Origin: a virus
Direction: 5' to 3' (one strand)
IMG/VR virus record: IMGVR_UViG_3300038326_000135
Coordinates: 1-24,003 of that record
Length of the DNA: 24,003 bases
The notes beneath the pieces were generated by a model. The model worked only from the letters and a program-made list of their open reading frames with translations, was not told the origin of the DNA and ran no database searches. Numbering within the stretch: position 1 is the first letter of the stretch; each line of letters starts with the position of its first letter. This document shows positions 14,711 to 22,619 of this stretch, in pieces. The position numbers were made by a program, and so were the translations under genes.

Positions 14711-15259
14711 ATGTTACATCTAACAGAATCAAATAAACCAGTAGGAAATCAGATTAATCCGGACTTAAATATTTGTATAGTTAAAGAGTCTATTAATGGT
14801 GATAAGACTTGGTACTATGCAAAAAATATTGTTACCGATGACGGTGACTTATTCTATGCACAACAAGCAGTTGGAGAAACTCCAACAAGCGACTTTGACG
14901 GAGCAAGTGGAAGAATGGAACTTAGAACAGGTTCAGCCACTCCAGCAAAAGGTGACACTTATACAAGCGTAACTACACCAGTAACAGCATCTAGAAAAGT
15001 CATTGATTCAACATATCCAAAAACCAATGACGGTGACTCTGACAACACAGGAGCAGGTACAGATATTGTTACATGGAGAACAAGTTGGACTACATCCGAC
15101 TTTAGTGCATCAGCCCTTATTGGTGGATGTATACACGTAGGTGCCGCAAGTCCAGCTAGTGGAACAAAACTACTAACACACTTTAGCATTACTAGTTTTG
15201 ATAAAACTACAAGTGACACACTCAAAATATTCGTAAACCATACATTCAACGGAGTATAG
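14711..15259 (+). CDS. Fibre-base/virion structural protein
   Basis: A 182-residue beta-rich protein without Cys-rich or catalytic motifs, apart from isolated Cys residues. Its layout (DGDLFYAQQAVGETPTSDFD, RMELRTGSATPAKGDTY, WRTSWTTSDFSASALIGGCI, then an ending in DTLKIFVNHTFNGV) is shared by structural proteins of phage tails that include a TG.G..TPxxxDT loop and a final strand with LKIxVxHTF. It resembles in plan the protein at 12351. Codon use is C-ending (GAC, AGC, AAC), like the capsid protein, so it is probably abundant in the virion. It has a structural-class promoter and a perfect inverted repeat overlaps its stop codon. Confidence 0.55.
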   Translation: MLHLTESNKPVGNQINPDLNICIVKESINGDKTWYYAKNIVTDDGDLFYAQQAVGETPTSDFDGASGRMELRTGSATPAKGDTYTSVTTPVTASRKVIDSTYPKTNDGDSDNTGAGTDIVTWRTSWTTSDFSASALIGGCIHVGAASPASGTKLLTHFSITSFDKTTSDTLKIFVNHTFNGV

Positions 15260-15272
15260 ACATTTGTCTATA
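15255..15272 (+). repeat. Perfect 8-bp inverted repeat
   Basis: TATAGACATTTGTCTATA is two perfect 8-base arms around TT. It spans the TAG stop at 15257-15259 and ends three bases before the ATG at 15276. As RNA it forms a 7-bp stem with a 4-base loop; as DNA it could be a dimeric protein site. No T run follows, so a bacterial-type terminator is not indicated. Confidence 0.6.
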
Positions 15273-15275
15273 ACC

Positions 15276-15380
15276 ATGAGTGGTATTTTTAAACTACTTG
15301 AGAAGTTAAATCATACTCCACAAGAAGGTTTAAATGATAAAGTCCAAACTAAAGAAAATGTGGTGGTAAAAGTTGGCTAG
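15276..15380 (+). CDS. 34-residue hypothetical protein
   Basis: The frame ATG 15276 to TAG 15380 encodes MSGIFKLLEKLN followed by a polar stretch and an ENVVVKVG end. It overlaps the TTG start of the fibre gene (15373), which suggests translational coupling, and its 3' end carries a GGTGGT element that may serve the fibre gene. No motif is recognised. Its reality rests on tight packing only; it might be a leader whose translation opens the next start. Confidence 0.4.
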   Translation: MSGIFKLLEKLNHTPQEGLNDKVQTKENVVVKVG

Positions 15381-17259
15381 AAGCGGATGGGGTAAACACG
15401 CTACCCAAGTAAATACAAGTACATATCCTGATGATCCAAGTGTTCCTATAGGTTCTAATGAATGGAATGAAGCACCTTCAGCTTCTGGTATGTTGGGATT
15501 TACAGAGAGTACTAAAACAATAGCAACAGGAGCAATCACCCCTGTAGATACAGCAACCGTTGTAGCAGCAGAATCGGGGACTGCTGACGATTTAGATTTC
15601 ATTACTTATTCAGAAACTGCCGCTAATGATATAATGTATATATTTGCTGATTCTGGTGATACAATTACCGTAAGACATAATCAAACTCCAGGATCTGGAC
15701 AATCTGCAATCATCACAACTAGTGCTGCAAGTATCACATTATCAGAAACAATTCCTCTAGTTCTTCAAAGAAGAGGTACAACATTTTATCAAATTATTGA
15801 AAACAGTATATCAAGTTACACACCATCATCAACTGATACTGTAACAAATAAAACAATCAATACGTCAAGTAATACAATAACAGTTGTTGCAGCAGATGTA
15901 TCTGACTTTGATACAGAGGTGGCAAACAATTCAGCAGTAGCAGCAAATACTGCAAAGACAGGAATATCATCTGCACAAGCAAGTGCAATTACTGCAAACA
16001 CAGCAAAAGTAACATATCCAACAGCAGATTCTAATAAACTAGCAGCAATAGAAGCAAGTGCAACCGCAGACCAAACTGATGCAGAAATCAGAACCGCAGT
16101 TGAAGCAGCCACTGACTCAAACGTATTCACTGATGCTGATCATTCTAAATTAAATGCTATTGAAGCAAGTGCCACAGCTGATCAATCCAATGCAGAGATT
16201 GTAGCTGCCGTAGAAGCAGGTACTGACTCAAACACATTCACTGATGCTGATCATTCTAAATTAAATGCTATTGAAGCAGCAGCAGATGTAACAGATGCAA
16301 CCAATGTAAATGCAGCAGGAGCTCTTATGTTATCAGATACAGATACAACTGGTTTAGGAATTGTGATAGATGAAGATGCAATGGGAAGCAATTCAGCAAC
16401 AAAAGTTCCAACACAACAAAGTGTAAAGGCTTACGTGGATTCAGTTTCAGCATCAGACATATCATTACAGGGTGATTATAACGCTTCTACAAACTCCCCG
16501 GACTTGGACACATCGCCAAGTGGAATATTAAAAGGAGACCATTATGTTGTATCAGTAGCAGGTACATTCTTCAGTGAGTCATTACAGGCAGGAGATTCAG
16601 TTATTGCATCACAGGACAATCCTACAACCTTTGCCCATTGGATAGTAACTAATAACAACTTAACAACACCAATTTCAAATTCAGAAGTATCTGCTTCAGC
16701 AGCAATAGATGCAACTAAAATTGCAGATGGTACAGTGACATCAACAGAATTTCAATATATCAACACCTTATCAAGTAATGCACAAACTCAAATAGATGCA
16801 AAATCACCAACTGCCGGAAACACATCATTGGTTACAACCGGTACTGTTTCAACAGGAACATGGAATGCAACTCCAATAGCACAATCATATATAGCAGCAG
16901 AAGCCATTAATGAATCAAAATTACAAGTTTCAAATGCACCAACAAATGGATTATTCTTATCAGCTCAATCAGGTAATACTGGTGGATTGACATGGGCAAG
17001 TGTCCCAGCAGGATATTCAGCACCAACAATAGGTAGTACGAGTATTGGGTCTGGTGCAACAGTAACAACTTTAGCAGGATTAACTTTAACAAACCCAGCA
17101 TTAGGTGCATCATATCTAGATATAACTAAAATGTCTGCACCATCTGATCCAGGAACAGGATTAGGTAGAGTATATGTTAAACAAATTGATTCAAACAATG
17201 ATGGTATCTTTATTAAAATCAAAAAAGCAGGTGCATTTGTGGAGGTTCAAATAGCATGA
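15373..17259 (+). CDS. Tail fibre protein
   Basis: A 628-residue protein with TTG start inside the preceding small gene. The first about 135 residues form a head domain of the kind shared by marine phage fibres (SNEWNEAPSASGMLGF, then ADDLDFITYSETAANDIMY and LVLQRRGTTFYQI). The middle is Ala/Thr/Asp-rich with helical shaft repeats (DADHSKLNAIEA twice in full, once degenerate). A block PTQQSVKAYVDSV is a typical phage fibre motif. Later parts read SNSEVSASAAIDATKIADGT, then TLTNPALG, and the C-terminus ends KIKKAGAFVEVQIA. These features are typical of trimeric fibres. A Shine-Dalgarno GGAGGT near its end serves the overlapping next gene. It probably binds the host surface directly or carries the small protein that follows. 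Confidence 0.75.
   Translation: MARSGWGKHATQVNTSTYPDDPSVPIGSNEWNEAPSASGMLGFTESTKTIATGAITPVDTATVVAAESGTADDLDFITYSETAANDIMYIFADSGDTITVRHNQTPGSGQSAIITTSAASITLSETIPLVLQRRGTTFYQIIENSISSYTPSSTDTVTNKTINTSSNTITVVAADVSDFDTEVANNSAVAANTAKTGISSAQASAITANTAKVTYPTADSNKLAAIEASATADQTDAEIRTAVEAATDSNVFTDADHSKLNAIEASATADQSNAEIVAAVEAGTDSNTFTDADHSKLNAIEAAADVTDATNVNAAGALMLSDTDTTGLGIVIDEDAMGSNSATKVPTQQSVKAYVDSVSASDISLQGDYNASTNSPDLDTSPSGILKGDHYVVSVAGTFFSESLQAGDSVIASQDNPTTFAHWIVTNNNLTTPISNSEVSASAAIDATKIADGTVTSTEFQYINTLSSNAQTQIDAKSPTAGNTSLVTTGTVSTGTWNATPIAQSYIAAEAINESKLQVSNAPTNGLFLSAQSGNTGGLTWASVPAGYSAPTIGSTSIGSGATVTTLAGLTLTNPALGASYLDITKMSAPSDPGTGLGRVYVKQIDSNNDGIFIKIKKAGAFVEVQIA
16125..16278 (+). repeat. 43-bp direct repeat in the fibre gene
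   Basis: Identical 43-base copies occupy 16125-16167 and 16236-16278, offset by 111 bases (37 codons). They encode FTDADHSKLNAIEA. A degenerate third copy lies upstream near 16030. DNA identity exceeds what the protein needs, which suggests a recent duplication. Confidence 0.75.
17241..17246 (+). promoter_or_regulatory. Shine-Dalgarno GGAGGT for gene at 17256
   Basis: A full GGAGGT lies 9 bases before ATG 17256, inside the fibre gene. It is the strongest ribosome binding site of the window and supports the short overlapping gene. Confidence 0.6.
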
Positions 17260-17438
17260 CACTTGTATATATGGCTGGTAATGTAATCATTGGATTATCC
17301 TCAGATACAAAACCAACTAACGTACCTGCAAATTCTAGATTTATTCAAACTGATACACAATCAGAATTTTTGTTTGATGGTTCTTCTACTTGGAATGCTT
17401 TAGGTGGCGGAGCAGCCAAATACGGTTCTGAAGCATGA
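17256..17438 (+). CDS. Small fibre-associated protein
   Basis: A 60-residue protein in an ATGA overlap with the fibre gene and a strong Shine-Dalgarno site. The sequence MAGNVIIGLSSDTKPTNVP, then SRFIQTDTQSEFLFDGSSTW, has the pattern IxGxxxDxKPTxxPxxxxFxxTDTxxxxxxDGxxW, a common short domain of phage tail fibres and their accessories, here as a free-standing protein. The C-terminus is Gly/Ala-rich. It may cap or mature the fibre; this is inferred from position. Confidence 0.65.
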   Translation: MTLVYMAGNVIIGLSSDTKPTNVPANSRFIQTDTQSEFLFDGSSTWNALGGGAAKYGSEA

Positions 17439-17444
17439 TTATAA

Positions 17445-20102
17445 TTGCCAATAATTAACATATTTCAGACAAACGTTTTTGATACTGATGTATATGAAAA
17501 TAACTTTGATACCACAACTCATCAAGTATATCAGTCAAACATATTCTCAGATTATACATTCGAAACAAATTTTGAACGAATAGTAACAAGAGTATTTCAA
17601 AAGAATTCATTCCAAAATAATGTATTTAGTTGGGAATATAGATGGAACCCACAATTCCAAGGTAATGTATTTAGTTTCACAGTATTCTTTGCAGGTGCAT
17701 TAATAATTAGGGTATTAAATGAAACTGTTAGAACAACAGAAGGTATAAACAGACTTATGGAAATGCTTAGATATATTAATTCTACAATGCAGTTAAGTGA
17801 AAATAATCCAAGGTTAATGGAGATGACCAGATTATTAACTGAAACAGAATCATTATCAGAAGATAAGAACAGACTTATGGAAATGTCCAGATACATAAAT
17901 GAGACATTACAAATAAACGATGCTGAAAACAGATTAATGGATATGTCAAGGAATATTAATGAATCAATTTCATTATCTGAATCATTTAACAGACTCCAAA
18001 ACATGTCTAGATATGTGAATGAAAGTGAAGAGTTAGATGAATCAACACCAAGATTAATGGATATGTCAAGGTATGTGAACGAGACGGAGGGTGTTAATGA
18101 ATTAATAACCAGACTGTTATCAATGTTTAGACATCTAAATGAGAACGTAAACATGTCAGAATCAACATCTAGATTAGAAAACTTGAACAGGTATATCAGT
18201 GAAGTAAATCAAATGTCAGAAACACTTGCAAGATATCAAGATAAATTAAGGTTCATAAATGAATCAGAATCATTGATAGAATTTGATGGTACAGTAAGAA
18301 CCATGTTTAGAATGATAGATGAAACTCTAAGAATATCAGAGGGAATTTCTAGGTTGTTAGGAATAATAAGAATGTTATCAAACACAATACAAACAGCAGA
18401 ATCAACCCCTCGATTAATGGATATGTCTAGATATATTTCAGATGATTTATCATTATCTGAAAATGTCAATAAATATAGAACCATGTTCAGAGTTCTAAGT
18501 GAATCAGTTTCATTATCTGAAGCTAAAAATATTGCACGAGTTATGTATAGAACTCTTAATGAGACATTGAGAATATCTGATTCTGGATTTGCATTAAGAT
18601 TAAACATTGTGAGATACATCAATGAGAGTGTTTCAATATCAGAGTTATTATCAAGGTTCTCTACAATAGTGTTATTTATTTCTGAATCAATCAGTATGTC
18701 AGAAGTCAAAAACAGACTTCAAAACATGTCAAGGTATGTTAGCGAATCATTGTCATTGTCAGAATCATTCAATAAATACAGAACAATGTTTAGAACTCTT
18801 AACGAGTCTGAGCATATATCTGAATTTGATGGTAGGTTAGAACAGTTATTCCGATATGTAAACGAGTCTATTAGAATTACCGAGGATACATTACATAGAA
18901 AAGTTATACGGTTTATGATTAATAGTAATATGAGTTTATCTGAATCATTGGTTAATCCAAGAACCATGTTCAGAGTCTTAAATGAAAACATGAACACTTC
19001 TGAATTGGTTACACGTCTTATGAATATGAGAATATATGTAAACGAGTCAGTCAGTATAAATGAATTAGTAACAAGACTCCAAAATATGTCAAGGTATGTT
19101 AGCGAATCATTGTCAACATCAGAACTATTAAATATGATTAGAGGTAGACATGAATATGTTAATGAGTCAATTAATATAACTGACACAATTAACAACTTTA
19201 GAAACAGGTATAGATTCTCTAACGATTCAATATCATTAATAGAGTTTGATGGAAATGCCAGAACCATGTTCAGGGTCATAGATGAAACTCTAAGAATATC
19301 AGAAAATATCAGTAGATTATTGGGAATACTCAGACATATTACTGATACTGTTCAATCATCAGAAACCAGTCCTTACTTGAAGGGTATGCTAAGATACTCT
19401 AATGACTCATTGTCATTGTCAGAATCACTTAACAAATACAGAAATATGGTTAAAACAATAAATGAATCGTTAGAGAATTCTGAAGTATTTACAAGATTGA
19501 TGGACATGTCAAGGTATGTAAACGAGTCAATGTCAATTTCAGAAATCAAAAACAGACTTCAAAACATGTCAAGGTATATGAACGAGTCATTGTCATTGTC
19601 AGAATCACTTAACAAATATAGAAATATGTTCAGAATATTTAATGAATCTGAGAGTATATCTGAATTTGATGGAAGAGTAGAACAATTGCGAAGATATGTG
19701 AACGAGTCAATACAAACTATTGAAGATAAATTGTCATATAGAGACAGATACATACATATATCTGAGACTATATCATTGAATGAATTATTAACTAGATTCT
19801 CAGAGGTCAGAAAAATTGTGTCAGAATCACTTAATTTGTTAGAATTTGACGGTCAGAGAATATTAACTATCATTAGATCAATTAATGAAACATTAAGAAT
19901 ATCAGAATCATTTAGCAGACTCCAAAACATGTCACGTTTCATTAATGAAACAGAGTCAATAATAGAATCCCTTACAAAAGAAGTTTTGTCAGGCTTAGTA
20001 ACAAAGACCAAGAGTGTGGGAATTTTTGGAAGATCTAAAGGTATAGGTATATTCAGTCGTTCTAAAATAGCGAAAGTATTTAACAGAGGAAAAAGGATAT
20101 AA
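17445..20102 (+). CDS. Long repeat protein, 37 x 20-residue repeats (tail shaft/adhesin candidate)
   Basis: An 885-residue protein, the longest here. The only usable start is TTG 17445 because a TAA precedes it in frame. Residues 1-80 contain F-x-x-N-x-F motifs (IFQTNVF, VYQSNIF, VFQKNSF), seen in baseplate-attached phage proteins. Residues 102-843 are 37 tandem repeats, 35 of 20 and two of 21 residues, with consensus xRLxxMxRyxNESlxLSEsx; examples are NRLMDMSRNINESISLSESF and NRLQNMSRYVNESEELDEST. The end (IFGRSKGIGIFSRSKIAKVF) is strongly basic. There are no Cys or known enzyme motifs. The place between fibre and BppU-like genes suggests a fibre shaft. I do not recognise the family for certain. 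Several repeat blocks are recently duplicated (separate finding). Confidence 0.7.
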   Translation: MPIINIFQTNVFDTDVYENNFDTTTHQVYQSNIFSDYTFETNFERIVTRVFQKNSFQNNVFSWEYRWNPQFQGNVFSFTVFFAGALIIRVLNETVRTTEGINRLMEMLRYINSTMQLSENNPRLMEMTRLLTETESLSEDKNRLMEMSRYINETLQINDAENRLMDMSRNINESISLSESFNRLQNMSRYVNESEELDESTPRLMDMSRYVNETEGVNELITRLLSMFRHLNENVNMSESTSRLENLNRYISEVNQMSETLARYQDKLRFINESESLIEFDGTVRTMFRMIDETLRISEGISRLLGIIRMLSNTIQTAESTPRLMDMSRYISDDLSLSENVNKYRTMFRVLSESVSLSEAKNIARVMYRTLNETLRISDSGFALRLNIVRYINESVSISELLSRFSTIVLFISESISMSEVKNRLQNMSRYVSESLSLSESFNKYRTMFRTLNESEHISEFDGRLEQLFRYVNESIRITEDTLHRKVIRFMINSNMSLSESLVNPRTMFRVLNENMNTSELVTRLMNMRIYVNESVSINELVTRLQNMSRYVSESLSTSELLNMIRGRHEYVNESINITDTINNFRNRYRFSNDSISLIEFDGNARTMFRVIDETLRISENISRLLGILRHITDTVQSSETSPYLKGMLRYSNDSLSLSESLNKYRNMVKTINESLENSEVFTRLMDMSRYVNESMSISEIKNRLQNMSRYMNESLSLSESLNKYRNMFRIFNESESISEFDGRVEQLRRYVNESIQTIEDKLSYRDRYIHISETISLNELLTRFSEVRKIVSESLNLLEFDGQRILTIIRSINETLRISESFSRLQNMSRFINETESIIESLTKEVLSGLVTKTKSVGIFGRSKGIGIFSRSKIAKVFNRGKRI
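17748..19973 (+). repeat. 60-bp tandem coding repeat array
   Basis: Thirty-seven degenerate 60-base units (two of 63) encode the repeat domain of the 17445 protein. The words ATGTC(A/T)AG(G/A)TAT and TCATTATCTGAATCA-like recur. Larger copies are superposed: the CTTCAAAACATGTCAAGGTAT word at 18717 returns at 19557, 840 bases later, with its flanks. Confidence 0.8.
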
Positions 20103-20105
20103 GAT

Positions 20106-20459
20106 ATGAGTATGAATATGACTGGTAGAGCAACCGAATTTAGAGTAAAAGTAGGTTCAACTGCCACACTACAACTAACAATATCAGATGCCGCAGGAGC
20201 AAATAAAGATCTATCTAATACAGTCACATATGCAACAGGTGTATGGAAGGTTTGGAAACCAGATGGTACATTGGTTATTAATGATGCAATAGTATTTACA
20301 ACCAGGGCAAGTGGATTGATATCATATGCATTAACTACAGCAAACACAGTCTTGGCAAACGCAGGAATCTGGGAGGGTGAGGTAGAATTAAAAGACTCTA
20401 ATGGTGCTATGTCAGAACAGACCAAGACATTCAATTTTGTTATAGAAGAAAGTTATTAG
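20106..20459 (+). CDS. BppU N-domain-like tail protein
   Basis: A 117-residue beta-sandwich-type protein three bases after the repeat protein. The pattern EFRVKVGSTATLQLTISDAA, DLSNTVTYATGVWKVWKPDG, then SGLISYALTTANTVLANAGI, WEGEVELKDSNG and an ending in TFNFVIEESY fits the Ig-like N-terminal domain of BppU and related proteins (polar start, GxTxTLxxxVxDxxGxxxDLS, then W at strand D, GxW.G.v.l.d). In lactococcal phages BppU joins the baseplate to receptor-binding proteins. Here it stands alone, so it may bind the repeat protein to the tail or to the capsid. It is the last gene of the structural block. Confidence 0.65.
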   Translation: MSMNMTGRATEFRVKVGSTATLQLTISDAAGANKDLSNTVTYATGVWKVWKPDGTLVINDAIVFTTRASGLISYALTTANTVLANAGIWEGEVELKDSNGAMSEQTKTFNFVIEESY

Positions 20460-20460
20460 T

Positions 20461-20472
20461 TAGATTTATATA
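20461..20472 (+). promoter_or_regulatory. TAGATTTATATA promoter (class B)
   Basis: TAGATTTATATA begins 33 bases before the ATG at 20494, immediately after the stop of the previous gene. The same word at the same distance precedes 21858 and 23626. Confidence 0.65.
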
Positions 20473-20493
20473 ATAATTGTTTATATCTACAAT

Positions 20494-21222
20494 ATGAATA
20501 TAGGTTGGACAACACTTGATTATGGATCAGATTTATTATATGAGGAACCTGCTAGATTATATGAGCAAATAGCACCTGAATATAATTATGGTTTAAAACA
20601 CTGTTTAGGTGTTAATGATTTATGGAAAAATGTTTTTTCTATAAAATTACCGTTTAATTTAAAAATTTCATATGATAATGATTTACAAAAAGTAATTATA
20701 GATGAAGATTATAGTACAATAAATACTGATAAATTAATTTCATTTATAGATAATGATATTTCTTCTTATACAAAACATCCGTTAATACAAATTAAATTAA
20801 ATCAAATTTTTTCTAGTGATAGCCAATGTCTATTAACAATAATGCCACCAATTTTTGAACTTAATAGTAATCCTATGTGGCAGTATATAAGATTAATATC
20901 TGGAACTATGAATATATATGATTGGCATAGAGATGTTAATTTTTCATTTGAATGGTTAGATACATCTAAATCAATAACTATTAAAAAGGATACACCTATA
21001 TCATATGTTAAATTTAATTCTAAAAAACTTGATGACACATTTAATATTAAGAGATTAAAATTTGATGGGGATATAAAAGAATCATATAAGAGATGTATTG
21101 GTTCAAGAGATATAATAAAACGTGGAACTAGATTTTTACTTAAACGTAATAAAGAATTGAGACCTAAACACATAGTAGATACAGAATGTCCGTTTTCTAA
21201 AATGAGGTTCTGGAAGAAATGA
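20494..21222 (+). CDS. Unknown protein, DUF6065-like pattern
   Basis: A 242-residue protein. The middle carries HPLIQIKLNQIFSSD, a PPIFELN loop, then SGTMNIYDWHRDVNFSFEWL and SITIKKDTPISYVKF. This run (Pro-Pro-x-x-Glu, then a WH.R..NF.F.W block, then strand with KxxTPIxYVxF) resembles small proteins, annotated as DUF6065-like, that lie next to dioxygenase genes in marine phages; this is from memory. The C-terminus is basic with a CPFSKM tail. The stop overlaps the ATG of the following dioxygenase (ATGA at 21219-21222), so the two probably act together, for example one modifying and the other carrying or recognising the substrate. The DNA is very AT-rich. Confidence 0.45.
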   Translation: MNIGWTTLDYGSDLLYEEPARLYEQIAPEYNYGLKHCLGVNDLWKNVFSIKLPFNLKISYDNDLQKVIIDEDYSTINTDKLISFIDNDISSYTKHPLIQIKLNQIFSSDSQCLLTIMPPIFELNSNPMWQYIRLISGTMNIYDWHRDVNFSFEWLDTSKSITIKKDTPISYVKFNSKKLDDTFNIKRLKFDGDIKESYKRCIGSRDIIKRGTRFLLKRNKELRPKHIVDTECPFSKMRFWKK

Positions 21223-21827
21223 AATATAATATAATCAATGACCCAATTGAATTTATTACAATTGATAATTTTTTTAATTCTACTGAACTTAAAAATGTCA
21301 AACAAGAGATTAATACATATGAAAATGAATTTGAACCAGGATTATATCAAAGAGACGGTGTAGAAATATTAGATATCAAAATGAAGAAAAATAAAATCAT
21401 ATGGCTAAAACATAATAAGGAATCATATATTTTAAAAACTTTAGCAAAAAAATGGTTTAGTAAAAAAAATATGAATTTCTTGAAAAATTTAGATAATCCA
21501 ATATTCGAATCATTATCAGAAACTACATCGGATAATACTCAGATCTCATGCTATGGTAATGGTGATTATTATAATTATCATAAAGATGCTGTAAGTGAAT
21601 CTGTATTTTTAACATTGGTCATAATGATATGTAATGAACCTAAACAATTTACAGGTGGTGATTTAATATTTAAACGTAATAAAAATACTGCAATAGTACC
21701 ATTTAAAGATAATATAGGTATATTATTTCCAAGTAGAATATTACATAAAGTAACACCAATAAAATTGAAAGATAATCAATTTAAAAATAAAAGATTTACA
21801 ATACAAAATTGGGCTCATATTCGATAG
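21219..21827 (+). CDS. Fe(II)/2-oxoglutarate dioxygenase, prolyl-4-hydroxylase type
   Basis: A 202-residue enzyme of the P4Hc fold. The iron ligands are visible: H121 and D123 in YYNYHKDAVS, and H176 in PSRILHKVTPI, with R192 in NKRFTIQNWAH as the 2-oxoglutarate ligand. Between them lie the usual QFTGGDLIF and GILFPS segments. All catalytic positions are present. Family members hydroxylate proline or other side chains and use O2, ascorbate or another reductant, and 2-oxoglutarate. In phages they occur near tail genes, with the substrate rarely known; the nearby fibre and adhesin are possible targets (inference). The gene starts in an ATGA overlap with the upstream gene, with GAGGT about 10 bases ahead. 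Its stop TAG is the first triplet of the next promoter. Confidence 0.85.
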   Translation: MKYNIINDPIEFITIDNFFNSTELKNVKQEINTYENEFEPGLYQRDGVEILDIKMKKNKIIWLKHNKESYILKTLAKKWFSKKNMNFLKNLDNPIFESLSETTSDNTQISCYGNGDYYNYHKDAVSESVFLTLVIMICNEPKQFTGGDLIFKRNKNTAIVPFKDNIGILFPSRILHKVTPIKLKDNQFKNKRFTIQNWAHIR

Positions 21828-21836
21828 ATTTATATA
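21825..21836 (+). promoter_or_regulatory. TAGATTTATATA promoter (class B)
   Basis: An exact second copy of the word lies 33 bases before ATG 21858. Its TAG is also the stop codon of the dioxygenase gene. Confidence 0.7.
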
Positions 21837-21857
21837 ACATATTTTATAAAACACCAT

Positions 21858-22619
21858 ATGTTAAAACTTGAAGATATCAATAATCATATTTACTTTGAAT
21901 TAAGACGTGCTCAAACCGAGGCTATGGAAACAGAGAGACTGGGTAAGATACACGTATCAGACATCATTAAACCATGTATGAGAAATGTAATTTATAAGAA
22001 ATTCATACCTGACACAGGAATGTCAACTGAAAATATGAAATCATTATATTTTGGACAGATAGTTCACTCACATACAGACATAGCCGAGGAAAAATATCAT
22101 GAGATGTTCCTTGCATATGACTGGGTAAAAGATGAACCATTAACATATGAACAAGCCAAAAAGATTCCAGATGGTGACGAGAGACATCTTGATATTATCT
22201 ACGGCAGTATAGATGATGTCATAGAGGTAGGGGGTAAATGGATAATATGTGATAAAAAGACTACAGGTGCTATAGACTATTTCTCTAAAGCCTCATCAAA
22301 ACCATCAGATTCACACAAGGATCAAATCAACAGATATAGAGTATTATTAGAGAAATGTTATGGTATTACTGCTGACTTTGGTTGTGTTATTTATATTTCA
22401 AATAAGATTGAAAAGGAAAAGAGAGATATTCCTAGACCTATATCATTCAAGCTTGCACCAATAGAAGAAACATTACAGGACATGAAGGAGAAGGCAATGA
22501 TAATAAAGAATTCAATTTTGTTAAAGACCTTGCCTGAGAGAACCAGATGCTTCCTTTGTGATGGAATGTGCGACTATGCGTCAATGTGTTTCCAGGATAA
22601 TCGGACACATATAGAGTGA
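21858..22619 (+). CDS. Cas4/RecB-like PD-(D/E)XK nuclease with Fe-S cysteines
   Basis: A 253-residue nuclease of the Cas4/RecB type. The core is visible: HVSDIIKPC (residues 32-40), GQIVHSH with H70, GSIDDVIEV (D119/D120), the DKKTT block with D132 and K134, and QINRY as the QxxxY motif (156-160). C40 and the C-terminal C231, C234, C238 and C244 (CFLCDGMC...C) match the split Cys pattern that holds a 4Fe-4S cluster in Cas4 and AddB-like proteins. It probably acts on DNA ends in replication, recombination or packaging. No cas1, cas2 or CRISPR repeat is near, so a stand-alone viral Cas4 is more likely than adaptation. Its stop overlaps the next start (GTGA). Length fits the family. Confidence 0.8.
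   Translation: MLKLEDINNHIYFELRRAQTEAMETERLGKIHVSDIIKPCMRNVIYKKFIPDTGMSTENMKSLYFGQIVHSHTDIAEEKYHEMFLAYDWVKDEPLTYEQAKKIPDGDERHLDIIYGSIDDVIEVGGKWIICDKKTTGAIDYFSKASSKPSDSHKDQINRYRVLLEKCYGITADFGCVIYISNKIEKEKRDIPRPISFKLAPIEETLQDMKEKAMIIKNSILLKTLPERTRCFLCDGMCDYASMCFQDNRTHIE

Noticed and set aside
17597-19753. Several long - strand open frames with Ser/Asp/Asn-Leu repeats
   Set aside because: They mirror the 60-base repeats of the + strand repeat protein. Frames repeat because the coding repeat lacks reverse stop words; no promoter or separate coding signal is seen.
17748-19973. CRISPR-like periodic repeats
   Set aside because: The 60-base period is continuous coding sequence in one frame, with degenerate units and no unique spacers.
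21858-22619. A CRISPR adaptation module, from the Cas4-like gene
   Set aside because: No cas1, cas2, other cas gene, repeat array or leader is present within the window.
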